DNA of 64,000 bases from Notoacmeibacter sp. (GTDB taxonomy: Bacteria > Pseudomonadota > Alphaproteobacteria > Rhizobiales > Rhizobiaceae), in NCBI GenBank assembly GCA_019912385.1, contig JAIOIW010000030.1, forward strand, positions 1 through 64,000, written 5' to 3'. Position 1 is the stretch's first letter. Each line of letters opens with the position of its first letter. Below, piece by piece: positions 24,690 to 33,894 of this stretch. The notes under the pieces were generated by a model. That model searched no databases. It had not been told where the DNA came from and saw nothing but the letters and a program-made list of their open reading frames with translations. The translations under genes and the position numbers were made by a program.

Positions 24690-25456
24690 ATCAGCAACAG
24701 GATGCCGCGCCGGGCGAGGTCCAGCGCCAATGCCGTCAACAGGATCCTGAACCAGAAGCGGAACTGCTGTTCGGGCAGCCGGTCGAGCAGTTTCGATCCC
24801 CACACCGTGCCGGCATAGCCGGTGGCGATCATCACGGCGACCAGCGGAACCCATTGCCGGAACGCAAACCCCAGCGCGCCGAAAACAAAGATCTTCAAGG
24901 CATGCAGCACGGTCATCAGCGCGGCATGGGACGCGACCACTGCCTTGCGGTCGTCGCGGATCGACTGGTTGAGGAAGGCCGCCACCATCGGGCCGGTCGC
25001 GCCGAGCGCCATGGTGACGAGGCCGAGCACGCCGCCGCCGGCAACCAGCCCCGCCTTCGACAGCCGCGCGAAGCCCGGAATTTTCGTCCAGGTGATGGCG
25101 ATGATGAAAGCCCCAAGCACGATCTTGAGCGCAGCATCCGGAATGCCGGTCACCGCATAGCCGCCGGCAACCGATCCCGCGACGGCACCGATGAGGAACG
25201 GGCCGACGAGCGGCCATCGGATATTCGCGCGCTGGTGCCAGGCCCGCCCGGTATTGGAACCGAGCTGAACTGCACCATGGACCGGAATCAGTGCCGAAAC
25301 CGGCATCAGCACGCCCATCAGCGCGAGCATCGCCACGCCGCCGCCGACGCCGAATGCGGCGGTCAGCGCCGAAGTGAAGAAACTGGCAAAGACGAGCAGC
25401 GCAGCGCCACCGCCCGCCAGGCCCTCCGGCAGCAGGGATGAGGCAAGCGCGTCCAA
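24686..25456 (-). CDS. TauE/SafE-family membrane transporter
   Basis: The 256-residue protein has about eight hydrophobic segments. It includes the family signature of two similar halves: [20 protein letters not shown] at about residues 34-53, and [20 protein letters not shown] in the second half. Family members export sulfite or sulfonates across the inner membrane; the substrate here is not known. It is convergent with uppP. The intergenic region upstream contains two imperfect palindromes. Confidence 0.88.
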   Translation of the reverse strand: MDALASSLLPEGLAGGGAALLVFASFFTSALTAAFGVGGGVAMLALMGVLMPVSALIPVHGAVQLGSNTGRAWHQRANIRWPLVGPFLIGAVAGSVAGGYAVTGIPDAALKIVLGAFIIAITWTKIPGFARLSKAGLVAGGGVLGLVTMALGATGPMVAAFLNQSIRDDRKAVVASHAALMTVLHALKIFVFGALGFAFRQWVPLVAVMIATGYAGTVWGSKLLDRLPEQQFRFWFRILLTALALDLARRGILLLI

Positions 25457-25470
25457 TGGATGCCGGGCCT

Positions 25471-25550
25471 AGTGGTTCGTTTCCAACATTTGCATCCCGT
25501 TGGTATCGGTCGCGAGGGCAAATGATGAAAACAAGGAAACCACTGGCAAG
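25471..25550. repeat. Imperfect palindrome upstream of the TauE-like gene
   Basis: AGTGGTTCGTTTCC (25471-25484) is matched in inverted form by GGAAACCACT (25535-25544), and ATTTGCA/GCAAAT (around 25488 and 25518) form an inner pair. This may be an operator or mRNA structure in the leader of the TauE-like gene. The function is unknown. Confidence 0.4.
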
Positions 25551-25560
25551 CTCATGAATC

Positions 25561-25637
25561 TAGTGGAACTTTCAAATTTGACATTCGATTTCGAAGTCGA
25601 CATCGAGCGGGTATCGAATGTCGAATTCGTTCCACTA
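25561..25637. terminator. Large two-part hairpin at the end of the NDUFA9-like gene
   Basis: TAGTGGAAC (25561-25569) pairs with GTTCCACTA (25629-25637), and GACATTCGAT (25580-25589) pairs with ATCGAATGTC (25613-25622). The stop codon of the leftward gene lies in the outer stem. There is no T-run, so it could be a processing or stability element, or the relic of a small inverted-repeat element, rather than an intrinsic terminator. Confidence 0.45.
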
Positions 25638-26612
25638 GGCCTCGCCGGCCGGATTGGTGAACTGCCCGGTTACGCGGAAACGCCAAAGGTAGGTTGGCAG
25701 GATTGCTTCGGCGGCACGCGGTTTGATGCCGAGACCCTGCAGGGTCCGGCGTTCGGCGACGGCGGCGTCGGAGACGACATTGTCGTGGCGCAACAACTTA
25801 ACCTGGTCACTGGTCAGCAGCGGCTTGGGCAGCATGCCGAGGAAGAAGGCGTTGATCCGCGCCACCATCCAGGGAAGCGGGACCAGGATGCGCTTGCGTC
25901 CGATCGTGGAGAGCATCTCTTCCATCAACTGGCGGAAGGTGAAGACTTCCGGTCCGCCCAGTTCGTAGGTCTTTCCTCCCTCCGCCTTGCCGTCGACAGC
26001 GAGCGCGACCGCTTCGGCGACGTCGCCGACATAGACCGGTTGAAAACGGGTGTGGCCGCCACCGATCAGCGGCAGGAAGGGCGACCAGCGCGCCAGTTCC
26101 GCGAACTTGTTGAAGAAGCCGTCCTCCGGGCCGAACACGATGGAAGGCCGGAAAATCACCGCGCCTGGCACCGTTTCGCGCACCGCCTTCTCGGCCAGCC
26201 CCTTGGTGCAGGCATAGTCGGAACCCGACTGCTCGTCGGCGCCGATGGCCGAAACATGCACAAGGTTCGCGCCCGCCGCGCGCGCGGCCTCGGCGACCGC
26301 ACGGGCGCCGAATTCCTGCACCGCGCCGAAACGCTGCTTGTGGCTTTCGTAGAGGATCCCGACAAGGTTGATCACGCAATCGGCGCCCGCGACCGCCCGG
26401 TCCACCGACCAGCGATGACGCAGATTGGCCTGGACCGCCTGGATCTGGCCGACATTGCCGAGCGGCTGGAGATGGCCCGCGAGATTGGGATTGCGGCACG
26501 CGACGCGAATATTGTAGCCGCGCCGCGCCAGGGCCCTCACCGCGTGGCGTCCAAGAAAGCCGGAACCGCCGAAGACGGTGACGAGTTTCGGGGTGGCGGT
26601 GATCTCGACCAT
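25635..26612 (-). CDS. NAD(P)-binding, NDUFA9-like (atypical SDR) protein
   Basis: The 325-residue protein has a Rossmann fold: VTVFGGSGFLGRHAVRALAR is the nucleotide site, INLVGILYESHKQRF and VHVSAIGADEQSGSDYACTK the central motifs, and FRPSIVFGPEDGFFNKF the later ones. This is the pattern of complex I subunit NDUFA9-type and UbiX-like SDRs kept in alphaproteobacteria. Such proteins may support complex I assembly or quinone metabolism; no direct evidence exists here. The start is the ATG complementary to 26610-26612. Confidence 0.9.
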   Translation of the reverse strand: MVEITATPKLVTVFGGSGFLGRHAVRALARRGYNIRVACRNPNLAGHLQPLGNVGQIQAVQANLRHRWSVDRAVAGADCVINLVGILYESHKQRFGAVQEFGARAVAEAARAAGANLVHVSAIGADEQSGSDYACTKGLAEKAVRETVPGAVIFRPSIVFGPEDGFFNKFAELARWSPFLPLIGGGHTRFQPVYVGDVAEAVALAVDGKAEGGKTYELGGPEVFTFRQLMEEMLSTIGRKRILVPLPWMVARINAFFLGMLPKPLLTSDQVKLLRHDNVVSDAAVAERRTLQGLGIKPRAAEAILPTYLWRFRVTGQFTNPAGEA

Positions 26613-26815
26613 GGTTTGCCTGTCCTGCGTGATTCGGCATCGGCGACCGCGGCGACGCCCTTCCCGCTTCATAATGAATTTCACCCGTCAGGCAAAGGCG
26701 TGATTTGGCCGCGCGCGACGGTTTGCCCCGGAATCGCGCGGGATGATGGCCGGACAGGACGGCGCTGGGCCTTGCCGCAACCGCGAAGACGCGCGTGCCC
26801 GCGACCGCAGTAGCG

Positions 26816-27340
26816 CTATCCCTGGTTGAGCGCCATGTCGGTGGCGCCTTCCAGCGTGCCGATCCGGTTGATCGCGGCCTGCAGGTCTGCCGGCTGCATC
26901 TCTTCGACGGGAAGCGCGACCAGGGCCGTCATGCGCGCTTCGAGGCGGCGATAGGCTTCTTCGAAGGCCGCCCGGCGCTCGGCATCGCTCTCGCCCCTGC
27001 CGGCCGGATCGGGAATGCCCCAATGCGCCCTCACGGGTGCGCCCGGCCAGATCGGGCAGGTCTCGCCAGCGGCCGAATCGCAGACCGTGATGACGATGTC
27101 CATCACGGGTGCGCCTGCACCGGCAAATTCGTCCCAGGATTTGGAGCGGAAAGCCCCCGTGTCGTAGCCAAGTTCGCCCAGCAGGGCGAGGCCGTCGGGA
27201 TTGGGCTCGCCGCGCGGATGAGAACCGGCGGAAAAGGCCTTGAAACGTGGCGCGCCCAACCGCCCGAGAATGGCCTCGGCAAGGATCGAGCGCGCCGAAT
27301 TGGCGGTGCACAGGATCAGCACATTGATGGAAGAATTCAT
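26816..27340 (-). CDS. arsC: Arsenate reductase, thioredoxin-linked LMW phosphatase type (copy 2)
   Basis: The 174-residue protein has the P-loop ILCTANSARS (C-X5-R) near residue 10, DIVITVCDSAAGETCPIWPG with redox cysteines near 90, and HWGIPDPAG. It reduces arsenate to arsenite using thioredoxin-type chemistry. It overlaps the stop of the upstream paralogue by four bases, so the two are co-translated. The C-terminal 20 residues are longer than in the first copy. The start is the ATG complementary to 27338-27340. Confidence 0.92.
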   Translation of the reverse strand: MNSSINVLILCTANSARSILAEAILGRLGAPRFKAFSAGSHPRGEPNPDGLALLGELGYDTGAFRSKSWDEFAGAGAPVMDIVITVCDSAAGETCPIWPGAPVRAHWGIPDPAGRGESDAERRAAFEEAYRRLEARMTALVALPVEEMQPADLQAAINRIGTLEGATDMALNQG

Positions 27341-27846
27341 GCAGGCGCTCCGGTATCGCGGTCGATCGCGTCGAGCCGGCTTTGCAGGGCAGGGCGATCG
27401 AGCGAAGAAATCGGCAGGCTGGTGAAGATGGAAATGCGGTTGGTCAGCATCCGGTAGGCGTCGGCGAAGGCAAGCCGCCGTTCCGCCTCGGTTCCTTCCG
27501 CGACGGCGGGATCGGCCACGCCCCAATGCGCCGGCACCGGCTGGCCGGGCCACACCGGACAGGTTTCCTTCGCCGCGTCGTCGCAGACGGTGAAGACGAA
27601 ATCCATCGCCGGTGCGCCGGGCGCGGCGAACTCGTCCCGGGATTTCGAACGGGCAAAGGCCGTGTCGTGATTCATCCGCTGGAGCAACTCGAGCGCGAAG
27701 GGTTTGACCTTGCCTTGCGGTTGCGATCCGGCCGAATAACTCCTGAAACGCCCTGAACCTTCGCGGCTCATTATGGCCTCGGCAAGGATGGATCGCGCGG
27801 AATTGGCCGTGCACAGGAACAGGACGTTGAAGATGCGGTCCGCCAT
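27337..27846 (-). CDS. arsC: Arsenate reductase, thioredoxin-linked LMW phosphatase type (copy 1)
   Basis: The 169-residue paralogue has LFLCTANSARSILAEAIM as P-loop, FVFTVCDDAAKETCPVWPG for the redox cysteine pair and HWGVADPAV. Overall it is similar to the downstream copy, pointing to a tandem duplication followed by divergence. It follows arsR by 13 bases. No arsenite exporter (ArsB or Acr3) is seen nearby, so arsenite efflux must be encoded elsewhere. Confidence 0.92.
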   Translation of the reverse strand: MADRIFNVLFLCTANSARSILAEAIMSREGSGRFRSYSAGSQPQGKVKPFALELLQRMNHDTAFARSKSRDEFAAPGAPAMDFVFTVCDDAAKETCPVWPGQPVPAHWGVADPAVAEGTEAERRLAFADAYRMLTNRISIFTSLPISSLDRPALQSRLDAIDRDTGAPA

Positions 27847-27859
27847 GTTCGCTGTTTCC

Positions 27860-28192
27860 CTAGCAACCGCAGGTCAAGGCTTCGATGACCGGCGCGCAGA
27901 GCTCCGGGCTGCCGTTGCAGCAGTCCTCCATCAGGAAGGCGAGCAGGTCGCGCATGCCCGTGAAGTCGGTGAAGTAGACGATCGACCGCCCGTCGCGTTC
28001 CGGGCGGACCAGCCCGGCCTGGGTGAGGATTTTCAGGTGCGCCGACAGTGTGTTGGGGAACGTGTCCAGCCGCCGCGCGATCTCTCCGGCGGCAAGTCCG
28101 TCCGATCCGGCCCGGACCAGCAGGCGAAAGATATCGAGTCGGGTTTCCTGGCCCAGCGCCGCGAGCGCGTCGAGTGCGTTTGTTTTGTCCAT
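27860..28192 (-). CDS. arsR: ArsR-family metalloregulator
   Basis: The 110-residue winged-helix protein has the HTH AGEIARRLDTFPNTLSAHLK (residues about 36-55) and wing RPERDGRSIVYFTDF. Its cysteines cluster at the C-terminus (DCCNGSPELCAPVIEALTCGC, split over the last 22 residues) rather than in the usual ELCVCDL helix. That arrangement resembles As(III)-sensing ArsR proteins with C-terminal triads. It should repress its own operon until arsenite binds. A 10-10-10 palindrome overlaps its start codon. Confidence 0.9.
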   Translation of the reverse strand: MDKTNALDALAALGQETRLDIFRLLVRAGSDGLAAGEIARRLDTFPNTLSAHLKILTQAGLVRPERDGRSIVYFTDFTGMRDLLAFLMEDCCNGSPELCAPVIEALTCGC

Positions 28193-28217
28193 ATTTCCAG
28201 AAGTCCCGAAATATGGA
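28188..28217. promoter_or_regulatory. ArsR operator candidate
   Basis: TCCATATTTC and GAAATATGGA are exact inverted copies with a 10-base spacer, overlapping the arsR start codon complement (28190-28192). It is the only strong dyad upstream of the ars genes, and its position suits autorepression. Confidence 0.7.
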
Positions 28218-28336
28218 TTTGTCTATCGACTGCGCCCGTCCCTTGTCAAGGGTGGAAATCCGGCCGCAGCCTGGCCGGATGGAATCGCTGTCTGCGGATC
28301 GTGCTTCGCGGTCATGGTGCCGAACCGGCGGCCGGA

Positions 28337-28990
28337 TCAGGCGTCCTTTTCGGCCTCGCCGTCGATCGGGCCGGGTTCCGGTGCCGTCGTGTCCGCACCA
28401 TTGGCCGCCCCCTGCTTCGGCCCGCCTCGGGAGACGCCGACCATGGCCGGGCGCAATACCCGCTCGCCGATGACGTAGCCTTCCTGGACCACCTGCACGA
28501 CGGTGTTGTTCGGGACGTCCGGATTGGGCACCTCGAACATCGCTTGATGAAAATTGGGATCGAATTTCTCGCCCTGGGGGGCGAGCTTTTTCACCCCGTG
28601 CCGTTCGAGTGCACCGAGCATGTCCTTGCCGGTCAGTTCCACGCCGTCGATCAGCGCCTTGTAGCCTTCGTCTTCCGACCTGCGCGCGCCTTCGGGGATC
28701 GCTTCCAGCGCGCGCGCCAGATTGTCGGCAACCGCAAGCATGTCGCGGGCGAAATTGGCGATCGCATAGGTTCGCGCGTCATGCACGTCGCGGGCGGTGC
28801 GCCGCCGCAGGTTCTCCATGTCGGCGGCGATGCGCAGCACACGGTCCCTCAGTTCGGCGTTTTCGGCTTCAAGCGCGCTCAGGGGATCATCCGCCGGCGC
28901 GCTGTCCTCGCCGGCCTCGTCCATGTCCGCCTGGAGAGCGGCTTCCATGTCCTCGCTCACGCGATCGTCTTTCGGTTCGTCGGTCATCAT
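28337..28990 (-). CDS. grpE: GrpE nucleotide exchange factor
   Basis: The 217-residue cochaperone has an acidic N-terminus, a long dimerising helix ([20 protein letters not shown], then [11 protein letters not shown]) and the C-terminal beta domain with [20 protein letters not shown] and [16 protein letters not shown]. It exchanges ADP for ATP on DnaK. The start is one of two adjacent ATGs (complement of 28988-28990 or 28985-28987). It lies 86 bases downstream of hrcA on the same strand, the usual pairing. Confidence 0.95.
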   Translation of the reverse strand: MMTDEPKDDRVSEDMEAALQADMDEAGEDSAPADDPLSALEAENAELRDRVLRIAADMENLRRRTARDVHDARTYAIANFARDMLAVADNLARALEAIPEGARRSEDEGYKALIDGVELTGKDMLGALERHGVKKLAPQGEKFDPNFHQAMFEVPNPDVPNNTVVQVVQEGYVIGERVLRPAMVGVSRGGPKQGAANGADTTAPEPGPIDGEAEKDA

Positions 28991-29076
28991 TGCTGGTCCC
29001 GTCGTGGAGTCTATTCGGAAAGTCGCGCCGGATATCGAGGTTAACGCGCTCAAAATCAAGGGGCTGCGAGGCCGCC

Positions 29077-30147
29077 TCAGCGGATCATGCGGCTGATCAC
29101 CTGCGCCGTGTAGTCTACGACGGGCACGATGCGCGCGTAATTGAGACGGGTGGGGCCGATAACGCCCAGAGCGCCGATCACCCGGCTTTCCGCGTCGCGG
29201 TAGGGAGCAACGACCAGCGAGGAGCCGGACAGCGAAAACAGCTTGTTTTCCGAGCCGATGAAGATGCGCACGCCGGGGCTGTCTTCGGCGAGATCGAGCA
29301 ATTGCGCCAGCGCTTCCTTGGTCTCCAGGTCCTCGAACAGGTGGCGTACCAGATCGATTTCCTCCTGCGCGGTCACGTTTTCCAGCAGGTTCGCGCGTCC
29401 GCGGATGATCAGGCGCGCCGGAACGTCACCGTCCTGTCCGGCCCACACCGCGATCCCCTTCTCGACCAGTTCGGCCGACAACGCATCGAGCGCCGTCTGT
29501 GTCTCCTTGATGATGCGGCCGATCTCGGCGCGCGCTTCAGCGATCGTGCGGCCGCGGATATTGGCGTTGAGAAAGTTCGATGCCTCGACCAGTTGCGAAT
29601 GCGTCACGCCAGCGGGCAGGTCGACGACGCGGTTTTCGACATCGCCGCTCTGGGAGACGAGCACCGCAAGCGCCCGCGTCGGTTCGAGCTGGATGAATTC
29701 GATATGCTTGAGCGGCACTTCCGCCTTGGCCGCGAGCACCAGTCCGGCGCCGCGGGTCATGCCGGACAGCATCTGGCTTGCCTCCGTCAGCATGTGTTCC
29801 AGGTTACGCCCGTCGCCGGCCGCCGCGACCTGGGCGTCGATCACCATGCGCTCGTCTTCCGACAGTGCGCCCATCTCCATGAACGCGTCGACAAAGAAGC
29901 GCAGGCCGGCCTGGGTCGGCAGCCGGCCGGCCGAAATATGCGGCGAGTAGATCAGGCCAAGCTGCTCGAGGTCCGACATGACGTTGCGAACGGTGGCGGG
30001 CGACAACGACAGCGGCAGCGCGCGCGACAGGTTGCGCGACCCCAGCGGCTCGCCGTCCTTCAGAAAGCTTTCCACGATCAGGCGAAAGATGTCCCGCGAG
30101 CGATTGTCGAGCATCTGCAGCGTCTGGTCCATGACAGGTTTGGTCAT
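29077..30147 (-). CDS. hrcA: Heat-inducible transcription repressor HrcA
   Basis: The 356-residue repressor has an N-terminal winged HTH ([19 protein letters not shown], then [13 protein letters not shown]) and a C-terminal GAF-like dimer domain with [21 protein letters not shown]. It represses groESL or dnaK by binding CIRCE elements. No CIRCE dyad is visible in this window, so its targets lie elsewhere. It is followed by grpE. The upstream gap (30148-30278) separates it from a divergent membrane-protein gene. Confidence 0.95.
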   Translation of the reverse strand: MTKPVMDQTLQMLDNRSRDIFRLIVESFLKDGEPLGSRNLSRALPLSLSPATVRNVMSDLEQLGLIYSPHISAGRLPTQAGLRFFVDAFMEMGALSEDERMVIDAQVAAAGDGRNLEHMLTEASQMLSGMTRGAGLVLAAKAEVPLKHIEFIQLEPTRALAVLVSQSGDVENRVVDLPAGVTHSQLVEASNFLNANIRGRTIAEARAEIGRIIKETQTALDALSAELVEKGIAVWAGQDGDVPARLIIRGRANLLENVTAQEEIDLVRHLFEDLETKEALAQLLDLAEDSPGVRIFIGSENKLFSLSGSSLVVAPYRDAESRVIGALGVIGPTRLNYARIVPVVDYTAQVISRMIR

Positions 30148-30278
30148 CGCACCTCCGATAACCGCAAATATATAGTGGCGACGGAGCGAAATACAACGTG
30201 TTGGCGAGCGCCGTCGGCCCGTTAAGCATATGTTAACGCAGTTGTTGCGGGCGGCCTCTCCGCCGGTAAGACTGTGAG

Positions 30279-32012
30279 ATGGCTAAGATTCACGAAACTG
30301 TCGCAATATTCGCAAAAGCCCTTGAATTCGTTATGCGAACAGCCGTTCATCGGCTTTCGGTCGCCTTCGCGAGCGGTCTCGGGATCCTGTTCCTCTGGAT
30401 GCTCGACAACAACACCGTGACGCTGCCATTCTGCCTGTCGGTGGTCGCCATGAGCGCATCGCTTCTGTTCCTGGCGACCCGCCGGCTGGCGTTCTCCGTC
30501 TATTCGGCCTGGATGCTGGTTGCCGCGCTGACGGTTGTCTCCGCGATCAAGTACAGGATGAAGGGTTTCTCGCTGCACTTCTTCGACATTGTCATGGTGG
30601 CCGAGGACACCGACATCGTGAAGTTCCTGCTGTCATCCTACCTGCATCTGGTGGCACCGGTTCTGGCGTTATCCGCGATTTGCCTCGTCGCAGGCGTCGC
30701 CCTGTTCCGCTACGAAAATCCGGGCCGGACCAGCCTGCTGTCGCGTGGCGCAAGCGCGATGTCGGCGGCGCTGCTGATCCCGCTCACCTTCCCGGCCGAG
30801 GCCGCCGTGGAACAGCGCTACTTCTACTATATGTACGGCCGCCACGCGTCGGCTTTCTTCGTGTCGCTTCTCGACCTCAAATTCGCATTTGCCGAAAACG
30901 ATCTCGAGGCCCGGCTGGCCACCAAACCGGCATCCGCGCCCTTTTCCGGTGCGCCCGATTGCGGCGCGGGCAGCCGCCCCGACATCATGGTCGTGCTTGA
31001 AGAAAGCATGGCCGACCCCGCGGTCTTTCCGCAGATCGCGGATGGCCCGGCAATTTCCCGGACGATGGCCGGCAGCGAAGGCGCGATGCATCCGCTCAAT
31101 GTCGAGACGTTCGGCGGCGGCACATGGATCACCAACCTGTCGCTGATGAGCGGGCTCTCGGCCACCGATTTCGGCTGGCGCAGCCCTTATCTGACCATGA
31201 TGCTCGAGGGCCGCGTCAAGGGTGCACTGCCGGAAATCCTGGCCCATTGCGGCTATCGCACAGCCGCCGTGCTGCCACTCAACTATACCTTCGTCAACGA
31301 AGGCCCGTTCCTGTCATCCATAGGGTTCGAAACCGTGCTCGACAAGGACGCAATCGGCGCCGGGTTCTACCATCTGCGCGACGATTTCTACTTCGATGCT
31401 GCCAGCCGTTTCATCGACGAGCACCGCCGCACGGACGGTCGTCCATTGTTCCTTCTGGTGCAGACCATGTTCGCCCACTCGCCCTATGAGGTGCGCCTGG
31501 AGCCGGAGGAGTCGGTGGCGGGCGAGCCGCTGTCGCCGGACCGCGACGTGGCCGAATATCTGCGCCGCATGGTCATCGCGCGTGCCGATTTCGCGGCCTT
31601 CGCCGAACGCCAGCGCGCCGCGGCGGCCGATCGGGGCCTCGTGATCGCGAGTTTCGGGGACCACCAGTCCTTCGCGACATCGGCCTATGCCAGCGAACTT
31701 GCCGGCGAAACCGCATTGGCCGAACCCGGCTCGATTGCCTACCGGACATTTTTCACGATCTCTGATGGCGACGGGCCGGCTGCGCTGCCCGGCTTGCCGT
31801 CCGATGGCCCGCTCGACATCGCCTATCTCGGCACGGCGATCCTGGACGCCGCCGGCATTCCCGGCAACGATGTCTTTGCCGATCTGCGTGAACTTGCCGC
31901 CCATTGCCGCGGCCGTTTCTTTGCCTGTCCCGACCGCGGCCGCGTCGATGACCATCTCAGGCGGCGCATGGCCGGCGGTCTGCTGAACATCGGCTCCCAG
32001 CCCGGCAGTTAG
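30279..32012 (+). CDS. Membrane sulfatase-fold phosphotransferase (LtaS/CgmB-like)
   Basis: The 577-residue protein has about five membrane helices in residues 20-180. A periplasmic alkaline-phosphatase-fold domain follows: DIMVVLEESMADP (metal-binding Glu), GGTWITNLSLMSGLS (likely nucleophile Thr), FLLVQTMFAHSPY and IASFGDHQSF (metal-binding Asp-His). Enzymes of this build move phosphoglycerol or phosphoethanolamine to glycans or lipids. In rhizobia cyclic glucan phosphoglycerol transfer is one known role, which is only a candidate here. ATG 30279 has no strong ribosome site. Confidence 0.82.
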   Translation: MAKIHETVAIFAKALEFVMRTAVHRLSVAFASGLGILFLWMLDNNTVTLPFCLSVVAMSASLLFLATRRLAFSVYSAWMLVAALTVVSAIKYRMKGFSLHFFDIVMVAEDTDIVKFLLSSYLHLVAPVLALSAICLVAGVALFRYENPGRTSLLSRGASAMSAALLIPLTFPAEAAVEQRYFYYMYGRHASAFFVSLLDLKFAFAENDLEARLATKPASAPFSGAPDCGAGSRPDIMVVLEESMADPAVFPQIADGPAISRTMAGSEGAMHPLNVETFGGGTWITNLSLMSGLSATDFGWRSPYLTMMLEGRVKGALPEILAHCGYRTAAVLPLNYTFVNEGPFLSSIGFETVLDKDAIGAGFYHLRDDFYFDAASRFIDEHRRTDGRPLFLLVQTMFAHSPYEVRLEPEESVAGEPLSPDRDVAEYLRRMVIARADFAAFAERQRAAAADRGLVIASFGDHQSFATSAYASELAGETALAEPGSIAYRTFFTISDGDGPAALPGLPSDGPLDIAYLGTAILDAAGIPGNDVFADLRELAAHCRGRFFACPDRGRVDDHLRRRMAGGLLNIGSQPGS

Positions 32013-32099
32013 GGTCGGTACGAGGCGCATTTCCCTTTGCTTCCGCCGGGCGCGGGCGCTACAAGCGCGGCCACGATGTCAGCCGCCAAAGGAGAGCCG

Positions 32100-32816
32100 A
32101 TGCGTCCGTCCAAGCGCCAGTTCGATGAAATGCGCCCCGTCCTGTTCGAGCGCGGCTATTCGAAGCACGCCGAAGGTTCCTGCCTTGTCAAGTTCGGCGA
32201 TACCCATGTGCTGTGCACGGCCAGCCTCGAGGAAAAGGTGCCGGGCTGGATGCGCAATTCCGGGCGCGGCTGGGTGACGGCGGAATACGGCATGCTGCCG
32301 CGCTCCACCGGCGAGCGGATGCGCCGCGAGGCAGCATCTGGCAAGCAGGGCGGCCGCACGCTGGAGATCCAGCGGCTGATCGGCCGCAGCCTGCGGGCCG
32401 TCGTCGATCTCGAGGCGCTCGGAGAACGCCAGATCACGGTCGACTGCGACGTTATCCAGGCCGATGGCGGCACCCGCACGGCCTCGATAACCGGGGGTTT
32501 CATCGCGCTGCACGAGTGCCTTTCGTGGATGGAGGCGCGCTCCATGATCAAGGTGCGCGACGTGTTGCGGGACCATGTCGCGGCGATCTCCTGCGGCATC
32601 TACAATGGCAATGCCGTGCTCGACCTCGATTACGACGAGGATTCCGCTGCCCAGGCCGACGCCAATTTCGTCATGACCGGCAAGGGCGGGATCGTTGAAA
32701 TCCAGGGAACGGCCGAAGGCGAGGCTTTCTCGCAGGAAGAATTCGACGCGCTGATGACGCTTGCCCGCAAGGGCATCACCCGCCTTGTCGACCTGCAGGC
32801 AATGGCGATCGCGTGA
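32100..32816 (+). CDS. rph: Ribonuclease PH
   Basis: The 238-residue phosphorolytic exoribonuclease trims tRNA 3' ends. It has [20 protein letters not shown] near the start, [13 protein letters not shown] for the RNA and phosphate site, [20 protein letters not shown] for the active site and [18 protein letters not shown] near the end. ATG 32100 is behind AAAGGAGA, an excellent site. It begins a rightward operon (rph, VOC protein, rdgB, hemW). Confidence 0.96.
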   Translation: MRPSKRQFDEMRPVLFERGYSKHAEGSCLVKFGDTHVLCTASLEEKVPGWMRNSGRGWVTAEYGMLPRSTGERMRREAASGKQGGRTLEIQRLIGRSLRAVVDLEALGERQITVDCDVIQADGGTRTASITGGFIALHECLSWMEARSMIKVRDVLRDHVAAISCGIYNGNAVLDLDYDEDSAAQADANFVMTGKGGIVEIQGTAEGEAFSQEEFDALMTLARKGITRLVDLQAMAIA

Positions 32817-32829
32817 ACGAAAGCGATTG

Positions 32830-33243
32830 ATGACCATGACACCGGCCGGCATCCTTGAAACGACGCTCTATGCCGGCGACCTCGACGCCGCCGAGACCTT
32901 CTGGCGCGACGTGATCGGCCTGGAGCCGATCGTGCGGGCCGGCAACCGGCATGTCTTCTTCCGGTGCGGCGACGGCGTGTTGCTGATCTTCAACCCGCAG
33001 GAGACGTCCAAGGCGTCGACCAGTTCCGCTCTCCCGGTGCCGCCGCACGGCGCGACGGGGCCGGGGCACATATGCATGCGCGCCAGCGGCGAGGAGATCG
33101 ACCGCTGGAAAGCGCATCTGGAATCGAACGGCGTGGAAATCGAGGCCGATTTCCGCTGGCCGTCCGGCGGCCGATCGATCTATTTCCGCGATCCGGCGGG
33201 TAATTCGATCGAGTTCGCCGAACCATCCATCTGGGGTATGTGA
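32830..33243 (+). CDS. VOC-family (glyoxalase/bleomycin-resistance fold) protein
   Basis: The 137-residue protein has paired beta-alpha-beta modules: ETTLYAGDLDAAETFWRDVI and HICMRASGEEIDRWKAHL, ending with the metal-ligand style IYFRDPAGNSIEFAEP. VOC enzymes bind a metal and act on small thiols or rings; the substrate is unknown. The start may be ATG 32830 or ATG 32836. It lies 13 bases after rph and directly before rdgB. Confidence 0.85.
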   Translation: MTMTPAGILETTLYAGDLDAAETFWRDVIGLEPIVRAGNRHVFFRCGDGVLLIFNPQETSKASTSSALPVPPHGATGPGHICMRASGEEIDRWKAHLESNGVEIEADFRWPSGGRSIYFRDPAGNSIEFAEPSIWGM

Positions 33244-33894
33244 TTGAGACCGCTCGAAACCCGCGAAATCGTCGTCGCCAGCCACAATGAAGGCAAGGTC
33301 GCCGAAATCAACGACCTGATCGGCCCGTTCGGCTTTCATGCCAAATCGGCCAAGGAACTGAACCTCGCCGAACCCGAGGAGACCGGCACGACCTTCGAGG
33401 AGAACGCCGGAATCAAGGCGCTGGCCGCCGCGCGGGCGACCGGCCTGCCGGCGCTGTCGGACGATTCGGGCCTGTGCGTCGATGCGCTCGACGGCGCGCC
33501 CGGCGTCTACACCGCCGACTGGGCCGAGAAGCCGGAAGGCGGCCGCGACTTCGCGATGGCGATGCGCAAGGTCGAGGAAAAGCTCGTCGAGGCCGGCGCA
33601 ACGATGCGCGAAAAACGCGGCGCCCGGTTCGTCTCAGTGCTTTGCCTCGCCTGGCCCGACGGCCACGCCGAGTTCTTCCGCGGCGAGGTCGAGGGCACGC
33701 TGGTCTGGCCACCGCGCGGCAGCCAGGGCTTCGGCTACGATCCGGTGTTCATGCCCGATGGCCACGACCGCACCTTCGGCGAAATGCCGGCAACCGAGAA
33801 GCACGGCTGGGAGGCCGGGCGCGGCGATCTCGGCCTTTCGCACCGCGCGCGCGCCTTTGCGCTGTTTGCCCGCCACAAGCTCGGTGCCGAATGA
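33244..33894 (+). CDS. rdgB: XTP/dITP diphosphatase (RdgB/HAM1)
   Basis: The 216-residue enzyme removes deaminated purine nucleotides. It has the HAM1 motifs [18 protein letters not shown] at the N-terminus, [18 protein letters not shown] around the catalytic Asp pair, [16 protein letters not shown] and SHRARAF at the C-terminus. The only fitting start is TTG 33244, immediately after the preceding stop. It overlaps hemW by four bases. Confidence 0.95.
   Translation: MRPLETREIVVASHNEGKVAEINDLIGPFGFHAKSAKELNLAEPEETGTTFEENAGIKALAAARATGLPALSDDSGLCVDALDGAPGVYTADWAEKPEGGRDFAMAMRKVEEKLVEAGATMREKRGARFVSVLCLAWPDGHAEFFRGEVEGTLVWPPRGSQGFGYDPVFMPDGHDRTFGEMPATEKHGWEAGRGDLGLSHRARAFALFARHKLGAE

Noticed and set aside
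30200-30240. GTTAA...TTAAC dyad upstream of the sulfatase-fold gene as an operator
   Set aside because: Short and imperfect; too weak to call.
29000-30280. CIRCE element for HrcA
   Set aside because: No TTAGCACTC-N9-GAGTGCTAA-like dyad is present near hrcA or grpE.
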